This document shows, piece after piece, positions 26,947 to 37,532 of a stretch of 64,000 nt of DNA. The stretch lies in assembly GCA_018969975.1 (NCBI GenBank), contig JAGWXI010000002.1:1-64000 (forward strand), written 5' to 3'. The number at the start of each line of letters is the position of its first letter. Position 1 is the first letter of the stretch. The notes below the pieces were generated by a model. That model was not told the DNA's origin, did not search any database, and saw nothing but the letters and a program-made list of their open reading frames with translations. The position numbers and the translations under genes were made by a program. The stretch comes from Burkholderiales bacterium. GTDB taxonomy: Bacteria; Pseudomonadota; Gammaproteobacteria; Burkholderiales; Burkholderiaceae_C.

Positions 26947-27869
26947 CAACCGCATTGGAAATTAACGATATCCACAAGGCGTTTGGCAGACACAAGGTCC
27001 TTGACGGGTTTAGTCTTCGGTTAGAGCGCGGTGAAATTTTAGGACTGCTTGGCCCCAATGGTTGTGGCAAATCAACTGTTTTGAACATCATTTGCCGATT
27101 GCTGTGGCCAGACGTTGGACAGATCAGTCTGATGGGCCAACCGCTCAATCGAATGAATAACAAAGATCATTCGCTGGTTGGATTTTGTACTCAACGTTGT
27201 GCGCTTTATCCCGATTTATTTCCCGCTGAGAATCTTCATTTTTTTGGACGGATTCACGGTCTTTCGGCCCAAGAGTGTCAGCAACGTGTTGCTGAGCTGA
27301 TGCGCACATTTTCTCTGAATACTTTCGCTGAGACACGCGTTGGACAACTTTCGGGCGGTTGGCAACAACGTTTGCACTTGGCTGCAGCATTGATTCACCA
27401 ACCTGCCCTGTTGGTGCTTGATGAACCCACAGCAGCTGTTGATGTTGAAGCACGCTCGGGGCTTTGGCGACTGATAGAGGATTTGCGTGATCGCGGGGTG
27501 ACAATTTTGTTGACCAGCCATCATCTTGCAGAAGCTGAGAGGCTTTGTAACAAAGTGGCCCTGATGCGCAACGGCAAAGTGGTGGTCAGTGGTAGCGTGG
27601 CCGATTTGCTTGTTCGCATGCCAGGTCAAGCGGTAGCCAAGGTTCAGTCCGAAGACCCCGAAACCATATCCCAGCGTGCGATGCTGCGGGGATGGACTGT
27701 TAGACAGCAAGCGGGTCATATCAAGCTCTTTCTGCCGCAAAACTTGGATCTGCGTGACATCATGGAGGCGCTGGCCGGCGCCAAGCTGACATCACTGAGC
27801 GTTCAACCTGTCAGCTTGGATGATGCTTATCTGGAGTTCATTGGTGAAGATTCATTGATCCAAATCTAA
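26943..27869 (+). CDS. ABC transporter ATPase
   Basis: GPNGCGKST, LSGGWQQRLHLAAAL, LLVLDEPTAAVD. Confidence 0.93.
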   Translation: MTTALEINDIHKAFGRHKVLDGFSLRLERGEILGLLGPNGCGKSTVLNIICRLLWPDVGQISLMGQPLNRMNNKDHSLVGFCTQRCALYPDLFPAENLHFFGRIHGLSAQECQQRVAELMRTFSLNTFAETRVGQLSGGWQQRLHLAAALIHQPALLVLDEPTAAVDVEARSGLWRLIEDLRDRGVTILLTSHHLAEAERLCNKVALMRNGKVVVSGSVADLLVRMPGQAVAKVQSEDPETISQRAMLRGWTVRQQAGHIKLFLPQNLDLRDIMEALAGAKLTSLSVQPVSLDDAYLEFIGEDSLIQI

Positions 27870-28110
27870 AGACACAAAAATCGCAGATTTTGGCTTTTGC
27901 CTACCTTAATGTTTCCCTACACTGCTGCAGCAACGAAGCCGCAGCCCTGTTGGGTCGAGTTTTGGAGAGACCTGTACTGTGGCTGCTGGTCACACTGTGC
28001 GTCAGTTCGGTAAGCATCCGCGACACCCGATTTATCCGTCATGTCAAACTACGCACAAGTGCAGTTTCAGCCTCAATATTTTGTATGCCCTGATTCATTG
28101 ACTTTCCACC

Positions 28111-29193
28111 ATGTCCATAGCCATACCCACCATTGTCGATCTGTACGACCAAGCATTGCACAGCGAATTGCAAAATGCCCTAGACAACAAAACCAAGCCC
28201 AAGGGCTCACTTGGTCGCATAGAAGCCCTGGCTGTACAAATCGGCCAAATTTTGGGTACAGACAAACCGATGTTGGCGAATCCGCAAATGGTGGTGTTTG
28301 CCGCCGACCATGGACTGACTGCGCAAGGTATCTCGGCTTTTCCTGCGGATGTGAGTGGGCAGATGGTAGAAAATTTTCTGGCCGGTGGCGCAGCCATCAG
28401 CGTTTTGGCGCGTCAACACGGTCTGGCTTTGACCGTGGTGGATTGCGGTGTGAATCGAGATTTCATGACGGTTCTGCCTGATGGCACGGAACGTCCAGGT
28501 TTGGTGGTGCGTAAAGTGGTGGGTGTTGAACACGGCACGGCGGACTCTTCTCAATGCGCGGCCATGACCCTATTTCAATGCGAACAAGCCATGCGTAACG
28601 GTATGGAACTGGTGAGTGGTCTACCGGGTAATGTTGTGTTGTTGGGCGAAATGGGGATAGGCAATACCTCAGCAGCATCTCTGTTGCTGGCGCGTCTGAC
28701 GAATTTGGATATTGAACTGTCTACGGGTGCGGGCACTGGCTTGGATGCGAAGGAGCAAGCGCACAAATGCGAGGTCTTGCGCAAGGTGCTTGCGCTGCAT
28801 GCACAAGCCACACAGCCACTGGATGCGCTGGCCTCTTTCGGCGGGTTGGAGATAGCCACCATGACTGGTGCGGTATTGCAGGCGGCTGCACAGCGGCGGG
28901 TGATTCTGGTGGACGGTTTTATTGCCAGCGTGGCCGTGCTGGTAGCTCATGCTTTGCAACCGCTGGTCTTACAGCGTTGCGTTTTTGCGCACAGATCGGA
29001 TGAGCGCGGCCATGAATTCATGTTGCAGCACTTGGGCGTACAAGCTTTGCTGGACCTTGGTTTGCGCTTGGGCGAAGGTTCCGGCGCAGCGCTGGCATGG
29101 CCGTTGTTGCAGTCGGCCTGCGCCATTCTTTGCGAAATGGCCAGTTTTGCCAGCGCCGGTGTTTCGGAAAAATCCATCTCTTCCGTTGTATGA
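28111..29193 (+). CDS. cobT: nicotinate-nucleotide-dimethylbenzimidazole phosphoribosyltransferase
   Basis: KPKGSLGRIEALAVQIG, VVFAADHGLTAQGISAFP, GEMGIGNTSAASLL, AHRSDERGHEFML. Confidence 0.95.
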   Translation: MSIAIPTIVDLYDQALHSELQNALDNKTKPKGSLGRIEALAVQIGQILGTDKPMLANPQMVVFAADHGLTAQGISAFPADVSGQMVENFLAGGAAISVLARQHGLALTVVDCGVNRDFMTVLPDGTERPGLVVRKVVGVEHGTADSSQCAAMTLFQCEQAMRNGMELVSGLPGNVVLLGEMGIGNTSAASLLLARLTNLDIELSTGAGTGLDAKEQAHKCEVLRKVLALHAQATQPLDALASFGGLEIATMTGAVLQAAAQRRVILVDGFIASVAVLVAHALQPLVLQRCVFAHRSDERGHEFMLQHLGVQALLDLGLRLGEGSGAALAWPLLQSACAILCEMASFASAGVSEKSISSVV

Positions 29194-30053
29194 AAGCCTT
29201 GCGCCATTTTCTTTTGGCAATCCAATTTTTCACACGTATCCCGATTAACGGCAAGCTGGCCGATTGGGTGGGCTTTAGCCCGGCCATGCTCAGAGCCAGC
29301 GCAGCGTACTTCCCTGCGGTCGGCATAGTGATCGGAGGCTTGGCAGTGCTGTTGACTGCGGTGCTGATGAAGTATTTGACTACTGCGTATGCGCCACTGG
29401 TAGCAGCAGCACTGTGCACGGCCTGGAGTGTATGGTTGACCGGTGCTTTTCACGAAGACGGTTTGGCCGATGTGGCCGACGGCTTGGGGGGCAGTTATCA
29501 CCGTGAGCGTGCGCTCATGATCATGAAAGACTCTCGCGTAGGCGCCTTCGGTGCAATTGCTGTGGTGCTGGCCTTACTCAGCAAAGTTTCGCTGCTCGCC
29601 TTACTGGGAACGATAGGTACGTTGTGGATATGCTTTGCTTTGATGGCTGGTCACGTCTTATCGCGCACCTTTCCTTTGCTCATCATCCGATGGCTGCCTC
29701 ACGTAGGAGACGAAGCAGGCTCCAAGTCCAAACCACTGGCTGATCAAATAAGCGCGGGCCATTTGATGCTTGCTTTGCTGTGGTGTACTGTTGCGCTGGG
29801 TTTGAGTACATGTATCGCAGCGTCTGTGCTTTCAGGAACCGATATGCAAAGCCCTTCGCCAGTGCAAGTGTTGCTTGTCTTGAAAGTTTTGACCTTGGGT
29901 TGTCTTGCCAGCGCACTGTCTTTTATTTATCTGCTGCGTTTGTTTAAGCGGCGTTTACAAGGCTTTACCGGCGACTGTCTTGGTGCCACGCAGCAGTTGT
30001 GTGAAATTGCTTTTTACCTGGGCTGCGCTTTGGCTTTTGGCATCAACTTTTAA
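29190..30053 (+). CDS. cobS: adenosylcobinamide-GDP ribazoletransferase
   Basis: FFTRIPI, GAFHEDGLADVADGLGGSYHRERALMIMKDSRVGAFGA; start set at ATG 29190 overlapping cobT stop. Confidence 0.94.
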   Translation: MKALRHFLLAIQFFTRIPINGKLADWVGFSPAMLRASAAYFPAVGIVIGGLAVLLTAVLMKYLTTAYAPLVAAALCTAWSVWLTGAFHEDGLADVADGLGGSYHRERALMIMKDSRVGAFGAIAVVLALLSKVSLLALLGTIGTLWICFALMAGHVLSRTFPLLIIRWLPHVGDEAGSKSKPLADQISAGHLMLALLWCTVALGLSTCIAASVLSGTDMQSPSPVQVLLVLKVLTLGCLASALSFIYLLRLFKRRLQGFTGDCLGATQQLCEIAFYLGCALAFGINF

Positions 30054-30073
30054 CCAGCAAAACTTCTTTACAC

Positions 30074-30622
30074 ATGAAACTGTGGATAGTCAGACACGCC
30101 ATGCCGCTGATTGCCAGTGGTGTCTGCTATGGCAGCACGGATGTGGCAGCAGATACACATCAAACCTTGCTAGCCGCCAGTGCCTTGGCACAAACGCTAC
30201 CCAGCCAGTGCAATGTTTTGGGCTCACCATTGCAGCGTTGCATACAACTGACGCAGGCCCTGTCCGTTCTCAGGCCAGACCTGAAATTGCAAAACGAATC
30301 GCGCTTGCGCGAAATGGACTTCGGCTCATGGGAAGGCGTGGCTTGGGATGCGATTCCTCAAAAAGCCATGCAAGACTGGACGGATGACTTCGGCTCGCAC
30401 AGATTTGGTGGCGCAGAAAGCGCAAACGAGGTATTGACCCGGGTTGCCAGTCTGTGGGACGAGGCGCAGCAAAATAGGGATGAGAACCAGGTGTGGGTCA
30501 CCCATGCTGGCGTGGCACGCGCCGCGCACTTGCTATCAAAGGGGATTCGAAGGGTAGAGAGCCCCAGTCAGTGGCCTAAAGACGCGCCAGCGTATGGGCA
30601 GTGGTGGTGTGTGAATATATGA
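30074..30622 (+). CDS. cobC: histidine phosphatase, alpha-ribazole phosphatase-like
   Basis: LWIVRHAMP, REMDFGSWEGVAWDAI, WVTHAGVARA; directly follows cobS. Confidence 0.88.
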   Translation: MKLWIVRHAMPLIASGVCYGSTDVAADTHQTLLAASALAQTLPSQCNVLGSPLQRCIQLTQALSVLRPDLKLQNESRLREMDFGSWEGVAWDAIPQKAMQDWTDDFGSHRFGGAESANEVLTRVASLWDEAQQNRDENQVWVTHAGVARAAHLLSKGIRRVESPSQWPKDAPAYGQWWCVNI

Positions 30623-30664
30623 GTCAATAAGCTCTCAGCACCAGCATGATCTGTTCGCATGCAT

Positions 30665-31381
30665 TCATCGTCCGAGACTCTGAATGACCACCAGTCCTTT
30701 GGGTGTGTCTAAATGGACGGAAATATTCGCTTTGCCATGGGCTATATCTGCATCCTTGAAATGAATCGCTTCATAAGCAGTTCGCAATTTTTCAGCATCA
30801 GGATGCGAGACCGTGATTTTTTGCAAACCCACGCCTGAAAGAGGCAAGTTGTTGCACGGGTGCAGGCGCATGGGCTCAATGGCATTCGGCTTACCCCATT
30901 GGATCAAAGTCGGCAGTGCGCCATTGAATTGTCTTTGACCGTCATTACGCACGGTGATTTGCCAATCAAGCAGTCCTTTATCGGTTTGACGCTGGGCAAG
31001 TACGACCGGCCCGATGTCTAACCCCTGCCCTTTCCAAGTATTGCTTGCGGCATGAATATCTGTGGTGCTCACGACAAAATGTATCAAACTAGGCTGTTGA
31101 GCAATCGATGCTTGTAAAGCATCGTCATCCAGGTCGAACCAACGCTTGTGCGTACTGCTTTGGGGGGTGGAGGCGAAGGGATTGATTGCGATGATTTCAA
31201 AATAAGCCGAGGCAAAACGCGGCGTGGCAATTTTGAACAAACGATTGTGTGTACCGTATTGTTCATGTGCACCGCCCGCATGGGGTGTGATGCCCAAAGT
31301 GGCTTCGCACCAAGCGACGCCCTGTTCAAGGCTGCGGGCCGCAACCACCAAGTGGTCTATATTTGATTCAAGAATGGCCAA
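30665..31381 (-). CDS. VOC/glyoxalase-like domain protein
   Basis: IDHLVVAARSLEQGVAWCEATLGITPHAGGAHEQYGTHNRLFKI. Confidence 0.88.
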   Translation of the reverse strand: MAILESNIDHLVVAARSLEQGVAWCEATLGITPHAGGAHEQYGTHNRLFKIATPRFASAYFEIIAINPFASTPQSSTHKRWFDLDDDALQASIAQQPSLIHFVVSTTDIHAASNTWKGQGLDIGPVVLAQRQTDKGLLDWQITVRNDGQRQFNGALPTLIQWGKPNAIEPMRLHPCNNLPLSGVGLQKITVSHPDAEKLRTAYEAIHFKDADIAHGKANISVHLDTPKGLVVIQSLGR

Positions 31382-31705
31382 ATCTCACTGTGAGTAACAT
31401 ACCTTCATTTGTATCACACCCAAAGCAATGAACTAGGTAAACGAATTGCCAATGGAAACCTTCCCCTTGGGGAACCAATGCCAACCTTAGATCAAATAGA
31501 AATGAACCGAAAAAAATTCCTAAGTGCTCATGTGGAATCTTCACATTCACCACTGGGCTACAAACTTTAAACAGATGCAGCCCTATGCCAGAAATCGATG
31601 GTTTTTTACCTGATGTACGCATGCGCGATGGCATCAATGCCTACCAGCGCGCTCGCAGCAAAGACGTTTGAAATTGAACTCTGCGAAAGCCCATCTGAAA
31701 TATGG

Positions 31706-32113
31706 TCAATGTTCTTGCTCAGAAATGGGGGGGCAATACCACCATAAAAACATCACCCAGACAGAGCACGCCACATATAGCCACAAAAAGAAACTGATTG
31801 GTAAGTCCCAGTACAACAAACGGCTGAGATGATGAGCCACAAAAGACTCTTGGGCCGCAGTACCTCGCAGATAAGCCTCAATGGTTGTGAGTGGACAGGT
31901 CATACCAATCACTGCCTCGGCCGCTACAAAAACCATTAGCCCTGCATGCACAGTGCGAAAAATTCTGTTGCGTACCCATTGCCAACTGCAAATAGCCCCC
32001 ACTGGAATCAATAGCAATCCCAACGTCACAAAAGCAGCCAATGCAAAGTGAATCGCTAGAACAAGATCTGCTAACCAAAACATTTCTGCTCCTGATAAAA
32101 CAAGTTCTCTCAC
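31706..32113 (-). CDS. DUF2784 family membrane protein
   Basis: LADLVLAIHFALAAFVTLGLLLIPVGAICSWQWVRNRIFRTVHAGLMVFVAAEAVIGMTCPLTTIEAYLR; likely start at 32083 (MFWLADLV). Confidence 0.82.
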   Translation of the reverse strand: MRELVLSGAEMFWLADLVLAIHFALAAFVTLGLLLIPVGAICSWQWVRNRIFRTVHAGLMVFVAAEAVIGMTCPLTTIEAYLRGTAAQESFVAHHLSRLLYWDLPISFFLWLYVACSVWVMFLWWYCPPISEQEH

Positions 32114-32319
32114 GCAAGATCTGACTATTCTTATTTGGCAACTTGCTCAGCAAAGCTGAACCCCGTTTTTCGCATATCAAAAAACAAGCATCACCCTGCG
32201 TTTTTCAATGGTCCCATGTATTTAATGATTACGTCTTTGGTTCTAGATAAAGTTGAACAATCCACACCATTGATCTGGAAACAAATTCTTCAAGCTGTGG
32301 GTGTAAGCTTGGCAACAAG

Positions 32320-32892
32320 ATGCATATGACGATTACCCTTCTCAGGTTTTTTTTAGGGGTTTGGTTCCTACCAGCCTTAGCCCATGCGGATGAAAATTTG
32401 CTGCGGGCGATAAGTCAACCCGGCGTGATCATCTTGATGCGCCATGCGCAGACGGATCCAGGTTTTGGCGATCCCCCAGGCTTTCAAATGGATGACTGCA
32501 AGACTCAACGCAACTTATCACAACAAGGCATTGCACAAGCCCGCAGGTTGGGTCGCTGGCTTGAACAACACCAACTTCATCCACAACGAGTGCGCTCTAG
32601 CCAATGGTGCCGATGTATTGACACCGCCCATGCTGCTTTTGGTCACCGAATAAAAGTGACGCCTTGGTCAGCTCTGAATTCGTTTTTTCAAGGACAAGGA
32701 GACCGTTTGGCTCAGTTGAGTGAAGCACGTGAGACCGCTTCAGGGATCAGTTCAGGTTTTGAAGTTTGGGTGACTCATCAGGTTGTGATCTCTGCGCTCA
32801 CCGATAAGAACCTAGCCATGGGTGAGTTTGTGGTTATTAAAGCCCAATCCAATGGCTTGATAGAAGTCCTTGCCCGTGGCCAGGTCAACTGA
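32320..32892 (+). CDS. histidine phosphatase family protein
   Basis: GVIILMRHAQTDPG...CKTQRNLSQQGIAQARRLGRWL; signal peptide. Confidence 0.85.
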   Translation: MHMTITLLRFFLGVWFLPALAHADENLLRAISQPGVIILMRHAQTDPGFGDPPGFQMDDCKTQRNLSQQGIAQARRLGRWLEQHQLHPQRVRSSQWCRCIDTAHAAFGHRIKVTPWSALNSFFQGQGDRLAQLSEARETASGISSGFEVWVTHQVVISALTDKNLAMGEFVVIKAQSNGLIEVLARGQVN

Positions 32893-32934
32893 ACACGTTG
32901 TCGTTGCAAACATGGGTTGAACCCGGTTCAACGG

Positions 32935-33309
32935 CTAAGGCTTTGGGGGCGACACCAAAGTCCAACCTCTTTTAGCCCATTCGCTCATTCCGCCACGAAC
33001 ATACTCCACGTTGGTAAATCCGCGAGAGCGCAGTTCTTTTGCAACAGCGCTTGAACGATTTTGTGTGTTGCAAATCAAAAGCACGCGAGAGTCAGGATTT
33101 CTGGGTATTTCATGAAGCCGAGACTCTAAGGTGCTCATGGGAATCAACTTCATACCTTTGGCCACACCCGTTGCATGCTCCTCTGGCTCACGAATATCTA
33201 AAACAGTCACTTTGTCATCGCCAACCAATGCGCGAGCCTCTTCCAAGCTGACTTGTGCATGCGCAACGCTCAGCAAGGTGACCAAAAAATAAATGGGTAG
33301 AAATTTCAT
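32935..33309 (-). CDS. rhodanese-like domain protein, exported
   Basis: VTVLDIREPEEHATG, VLLICNTQNRSSAVAKELRSRGFTNVEYVRGGMSEW (active CNTQNRS). Confidence 0.92.
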   Translation of the reverse strand: MKFLPIYFLVTLLSVAHAQVSLEEARALVGDDKVTVLDIREPEEHATGVAKGMKLIPMSTLESRLHEIPRNPDSRVLLICNTQNRSSAVAKELRSRGFTNVEYVRGGMSEWAKRGWTLVSPPKP

Positions 33310-33431
33310 GTTGTGCGGACAGATCGATTCTTTATATCCCTGAATAACTATCTATTGTGGCAGACCTTTTCGATGTTTGACTCGCCGCATCACTCAAACC
33401 CAATGCCATTTCAGTGACGGGATTTCCAGCG

Positions 33432-34064
33432 TCAAACCACCTTATCAGAGATGGTTTGTGGGTAAGGCTGGGTGTGCTGAAAAGAGGGTCGCTGTTCTAG
33501 GATGGCAGAGTATTGAGCCAACGCGGGATACAAAATCTGCCAGTCAAACTCTTGGAACCGAACTTTCAAATAACCCAACACCGACCCGACGGCAATATCG
33601 CCCAGTCCAAACTGGTCGGCAACGGCAAATTTGCGGCTACCAATCAAACGCGCCAACGCAGACACCCCTGCCTCGATCTTGTGTGTTTGACGAGCAGTCC
33701 ATTCTGCACTTGCGCTTGCGCCGCGCATGCGTTCGAAAAACAGCAACACCACGGCATCGCACACGCCATCGGCCAATACTTCCAATTTTTTGGCCAACAA
33801 CCGATCGGCGATATCGCTGGGCAAAAGTGGCGTCTCAGGGTAAACCCACTCCAAGTAATCCAAAATATAACGAGAGTCAAAGATGCTGCTGCCGTCTTCT
33901 AGCAACATGACTGGAAGCTTGGCCAGTGGGTTGTGCAGCTCGGTCAAAGCACCTTGGTTCCATGGAACTTCAGTGATCAGCTCAAATGCAATATTTTTTT
34001 CAGCCAGTGCAATCCTCACCTTTCGAGCATAGGGGCTGGGTGTGGCGCTGATGAGTTTCAACAT
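33432..34064 (-). CDS. glutathione S-transferase family protein
   Basis: MLKLISATPSPYARKVRIALAEKNI, NPLAKLPVMLLEDGSSIFDSRYILDYLE. Confidence 0.92.
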   Translation of the reverse strand: MLKLISATPSPYARKVRIALAEKNIAFELITEVPWNQGALTELHNPLAKLPVMLLEDGSSIFDSRYILDYLEWVYPETPLLPSDIADRLLAKKLEVLADGVCDAVVLLFFERMRGASASAEWTARQTHKIEAGVSALARLIGSRKFAVADQFGLGDIAVGSVLGYLKVRFQEFDWQILYPALAQYSAILEQRPSFQHTQPYPQTISDKVV

Positions 34065-34203
34065 GGAAACATATTTTCGTTACCACTGAATACTTTGTGA
34101 TTCGGGTCTATAGGCATGTAGGAGCTGGGGTTTTTCATTGGTTCTGATCGGTTGGTTTCATTTAACTTACTATGAGGCTTATCTTCATCAAGGTTGAATC
34201 GCC

Positions 34204-35220
34204 ATGTTAATCAATTTACACACAAACCGCACAGCCCTCACATTGTTCGCTGTTAGCCAACTGCTGATGCTTTCTGCTGTCAATGCGCAAACCGTGGACC
34301 CCGTAACCATGGTGAATGCATTTGAAGCGGCCGGTGGAAAATTTGAAGGCTTTCGCCGCTCGGGTGCCAAAGGCATATGTGCCACGGGTGAATTCGTCGG
34401 TAGCGCTGATGGTCGCAACTTGTCCTCTGCTTCTGTTTTCAGTGGACAAAAAATACCTGTCATCGTTCGCTTCTCCGTTGGCGGCGGTAACCCCAAAGCG
34501 GTTGACAACGCCAAGAGTCAACGCAATATGGCGTTGCAATTCAACATTCCGGGCGGTGAAACGTGGCAAATGGGCAATATTTCTGCACCTGTTTTTGGTT
34601 CTTCCACACCAACCCAATTACTGGGTCGCTTAGAGTCACTCGCGCCTGACCCATCCACCAAAGCGCCCAATCCTGACAAGGTCAAAGCGTTTGCAGAAGC
34701 CAACCCTGAAGTGCTTTTGCAAGGCAAGTACTTTGCCAGCCAACCCGTGCCAGCCAGCTTTGCAACCGTCAACTACTGGGGCGTGCATGCCTTTGCTTTT
34801 GTCAATGCCAAGGGTGACAAGCAGTTTGGCAAATGGATTTTTGAGCCTGCCGGTGGCGTGATGGGCCTGAGCGATGAGGAAGCCAAGGCCAAGGGACCCA
34901 GTTTTCTGTTCGACGACCTGCGCCAGCGCGTCAAAGAGGGCCAAGTCTCTTTCAATTTCAATCTGCAATTGGCAGAACCCGGTGATCGTCTTGACAGTGC
35001 CACCGTACCCCTGCCCGAGAGCCGACGCAAAGTCACGCTTGGCAGTTTGAAAGTCACCGCAGTGTCGGAAGATTCTGGTGGAGCCTGTCGCGACATCACA
35101 TTTGTACCCACGGTCTTGCCCAAAGGGGTTGAACCCTCTAACGACCCGATGCTGGCTGCCCGCGCCGCGCCTTATGCCGTTGGCATTGGTCGCAGACTCT
35201 CAGAAGGTTCTAAACAGTGA
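34204..35220 (+). CDS. catalase-related peroxidase (SrpA-like), exported
   Basis: GICATGEFVGSADGRNLSSASVFSGQKIPVIVRFSVGGGNPKAVD; signal peptide. Confidence 0.88.
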   Translation: MLINLHTNRTALTLFAVSQLLMLSAVNAQTVDPVTMVNAFEAAGGKFEGFRRSGAKGICATGEFVGSADGRNLSSASVFSGQKIPVIVRFSVGGGNPKAVDNAKSQRNMALQFNIPGGETWQMGNISAPVFGSSTPTQLLGRLESLAPDPSTKAPNPDKVKAFAEANPEVLLQGKYFASQPVPASFATVNYWGVHAFAFVNAKGDKQFGKWIFEPAGGVMGLSDEEAKAKGPSFLFDDLRQRVKEGQVSFNFNLQLAEPGDRLDSATVPLPESRRKVTLGSLKVTAVSEDSGGACRDITFVPTVLPKGVEPSNDPMLAARAAPYAVGIGRRLSEGSKQ

Positions 35221-35306
35221 CCCAGGGCTTAACAGATCTCACCTCTGGCTGACTGCAAGGGTGTTGCTTTTCGCAACAAAACGCAACAACACCCCACTCG
35301 CTGTGC

Positions 35307-36257
35307 CTATGGTCGGGTTGCAGCCCGGGACAGGAAGCTCCTGTAGGCCGCCATGAAAGCGTCGATGTCTTCAAAATAAGGCATGGCCCCGGTCTGCATC
35401 ACCGTGACATGCCAATGGGGTCGATCACGAACCAACGCCAAAGCGCAGTAATCGGTGAAATCGCCCCGTGTGCCATGCACTACCCACACAGGCAAATTGA
35501 GGCTTTCGTATACGTTGTGGATATCAGCGCTGAACAAACCACCGCTGAGGAATGACAAAGGAGCTTGCTCGGCATGGGGTACGTGGGCTGTGCGCACCGC
35601 ATAAGCCCATAGCGTTTCATCGATCTGCTGGCCACCCCATGTGCGGCGCAAAAAATAACGCACCACCGAAGGACGCGACAACTGCCGAAACAAAAAGCGG
35701 CCCCAGGCTGGACCCGGGCGGCGTAAAAAGCGGTCGAACCCGGCCATGAAAAGTGTGCTGCCGTGCGGCTGACGCAATGTCTTTCCACCCCGAAAACCAG
35801 TGGGACTGACCAAGGCGATGGTGTTGAACAAGCCCGGTGTCTGCATCGCCTCACGGGCTAAAAATTCGCATGACAGCGACACACCTATGGCTTGAAGCGG
35901 TTGGCTTGGGTGCATGTGCGCCACCCACTGTGCCACCAACCGGACGGCGTTACACATGTCTGCCACCGAGTAAGCACGCGGTAAACGTTCAGACAAGCCA
36001 TAGCCTGGCAAGTCAATGGCATAGACGCTGTTGCCTTGTCGCAATGCGTCAAACAAAGGACGAACTTCAGCGGCAGATGCCAGCGCATTGATGCTGTGCA
36101 CCAACACCACGGGAGGCCCAGACCCACCAGCGTAAACAGCAACCGCACCAGCGGTGCCATTGAGCATGTGAAGATCGGCATTCAGCGGCTTGGGTAATCG
36201 ATCAGACTCGTCCATTTCTTCTGCGCTTCCAAAAAAATCAAACACCACACTCACCAA
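35307..36257 (-). CDS. alpha/beta hydrolase
   Basis: PPVVLVHSINALASAAEVRPLFDAL, YAIDLPGYGLSERL, QAIGVSLSCEFLAR. Confidence 0.85.
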   Translation of the reverse strand: MVSVVFDFFGSAEEMDESDRLPKPLNADLHMLNGTAGAVAVYAGGSGPPVVLVHSINALASAAEVRPLFDALRQGNSVYAIDLPGYGLSERLPRAYSVADMCNAVRLVAQWVAHMHPSQPLQAIGVSLSCEFLAREAMQTPGLFNTIALVSPTGFRGGKTLRQPHGSTLFMAGFDRFLRRPGPAWGRFLFRQLSRPSVVRYFLRRTWGGQQIDETLWAYAVRTAHVPHAEQAPLSFLSGGLFSADIHNVYESLNLPVWVVHGTRGDFTDYCALALVRDRPHWHVTVMQTGAMPYFEDIDAFMAAYRSFLSRAATRP

Positions 36258-36340
36258 TTGCCATCCATGCGATCCGTATCCCAGTGTTGACCGGACTGCA
36301 GATATTCATTGGCTAACATCACAAACCACAGTTTGTATTT

Positions 36341-36757
36341 TTGAAAAGGATCACGATGAGCACACTTTCTGTTTCTGAAAATATAGAAAACCATCCGCGC
36401 GTCAAGGCTGTGTTTGACGACATCAGACAAACCCGTCAAACCGATTTTGTCAACAATATGTGGCGCTATCTTGCATTTGACCCTGACTTGCTCGAGAGCA
36501 CATGGCGTGAAGTCAAAGCGGTCATGGTAACTCCCTCTGCTCTTGATCCACTGACCAAAGAAATGATTTATATCGCGGTATCCATCACCAATGCTTGCAG
36601 TTACTGTGTTCATTCGCATACGGCAGCGGCCAAAAGCAAAGGAATGTCCGCGGCTCAGTATGCCGATTTGCTGCGCGTGATCGCTTTGGCAGGAAAAACC
36701 AATCAGCTGGCCTCAGCGATGCAATTGCCAATTGATACAGTTTTCACCCATGATTGA
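36341..36757 (+). CDS. carboxymuconolactone decarboxylase/AhpD-like protein
   Basis: NACSYCVHSHTAAAKSKGMS (CxxC..H); probable start 36356. Confidence 0.88.
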   Translation: MKRITMSTLSVSENIENHPRVKAVFDDIRQTRQTDFVNNMWRYLAFDPDLLESTWREVKAVMVTPSALDPLTKEMIYIAVSITNACSYCVHSHTAAAKSKGMSAAQYADLLRVIALAGKTNQLASAMQLPIDTVFTHD

Positions 36758-36863
36758 TTTATTTGTCTGAAAACATTCGCTTTTGAAAAAGGCTGCTGTC
36801 ATTTGCTTTGGATGCAAGCGCAGAATTTTTTGAAGCGTCGCATCCCAATAATGGCGTCGCATC

Positions 36864-37532
36864 CTAAAACAACGGAATTTGCCGCGAGCGCAGTAAATAG
36901 TCAGCGACAAATTGCGCCAACAAAACATGGTGCTGGTTGTCATGCCACTGGGGTTGCATGTATTTCTTGGTGTACCAATGCGCTTGGCTTTCCAAATGAC
37001 AGCCCACCAAGCCCACCGCACCTTGCACCATGGCCATAGGGTCGCCATTGGCATAAGTGGCCACCGTTTCAAATTCGCCATTGACGAAAGTCGGGCCGTC
37101 ATAAAAATACATGCGTTGCGCTTGCCCCCGCCATTGAACAGGGGCGGTGGTCCCATACGACGAGCGTATGTCAGCTCGCGGACGCTTGATGTATTGCACG
37201 CACCTTGTTGTTTTGAGAAAGTTGAAATAATAGGCATCAGCCCAATACGCGCCCATACAAATACCCAAGTACTTTCCACCGCGCTGCATAAAAGATCGCA
37301 CATCAGACATGTTTTGTTTGAGCAGGCCGCGAAACAGCATGGCTTCGCCGTCTCCGCCAGGAAATACCACGAGGTCAACATCATCGAAAAAACCCTCAGC
37401 GACTTTGTGTCGGGTAAACAACTTGATGTCAGCCAGTGGCGACAACGCTGCCATCACACCATTCACCGAATCGGTCGAACAGGTGGGATGGTGTATGAAA
37501 AGCGCGATGGTTTTCTTCATGCCGAACATCAC
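36864..37532 (-). CDS. BPL_N (biotin-protein ligase N-terminal-like, GATase-like) protein
   Basis: DLVVFPGGDGEAMLFRGLL, GGKYLGICMGAYWADAYYF. Confidence 0.8.
   Translation of the reverse strand: MMFGMKKTIALFIHHPTCSTDSVNGVMAALSPLADIKLFTRHKVAEGFFDDVDLVVFPGGDGEAMLFRGLLKQNMSDVRSFMQRGGKYLGICMGAYWADAYYFNFLKTTRCVQYIKRPRADIRSSYGTTAPVQWRGQAQRMYFYDGPTFVNGEFETVATYANGDPMAMVQGAVGLVGCHLESQAHWYTKKYMQPQWHDNQHHVLLAQFVADYLLRSRQIPLF

Noticed and set aside
27870-28110. Possible cobalamin riboswitch upstream of cobT
   Set aside because: No B12-box (GCCACTG-like) sequence or convincing fold was seen in the leader.
31382-31700. Coding potential in the gap between the VOC gene and the DUF2784 gene
   Set aside because: Several short ORFs on both strands, none with a recognisable family or convincing start signal.
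35240-35285. GGGTGTTGC...GCAACAACACCC hairpin between convergent genes
   Set aside because: The stem is imperfect and no T-run follows on either strand, so it was not called as a terminator.
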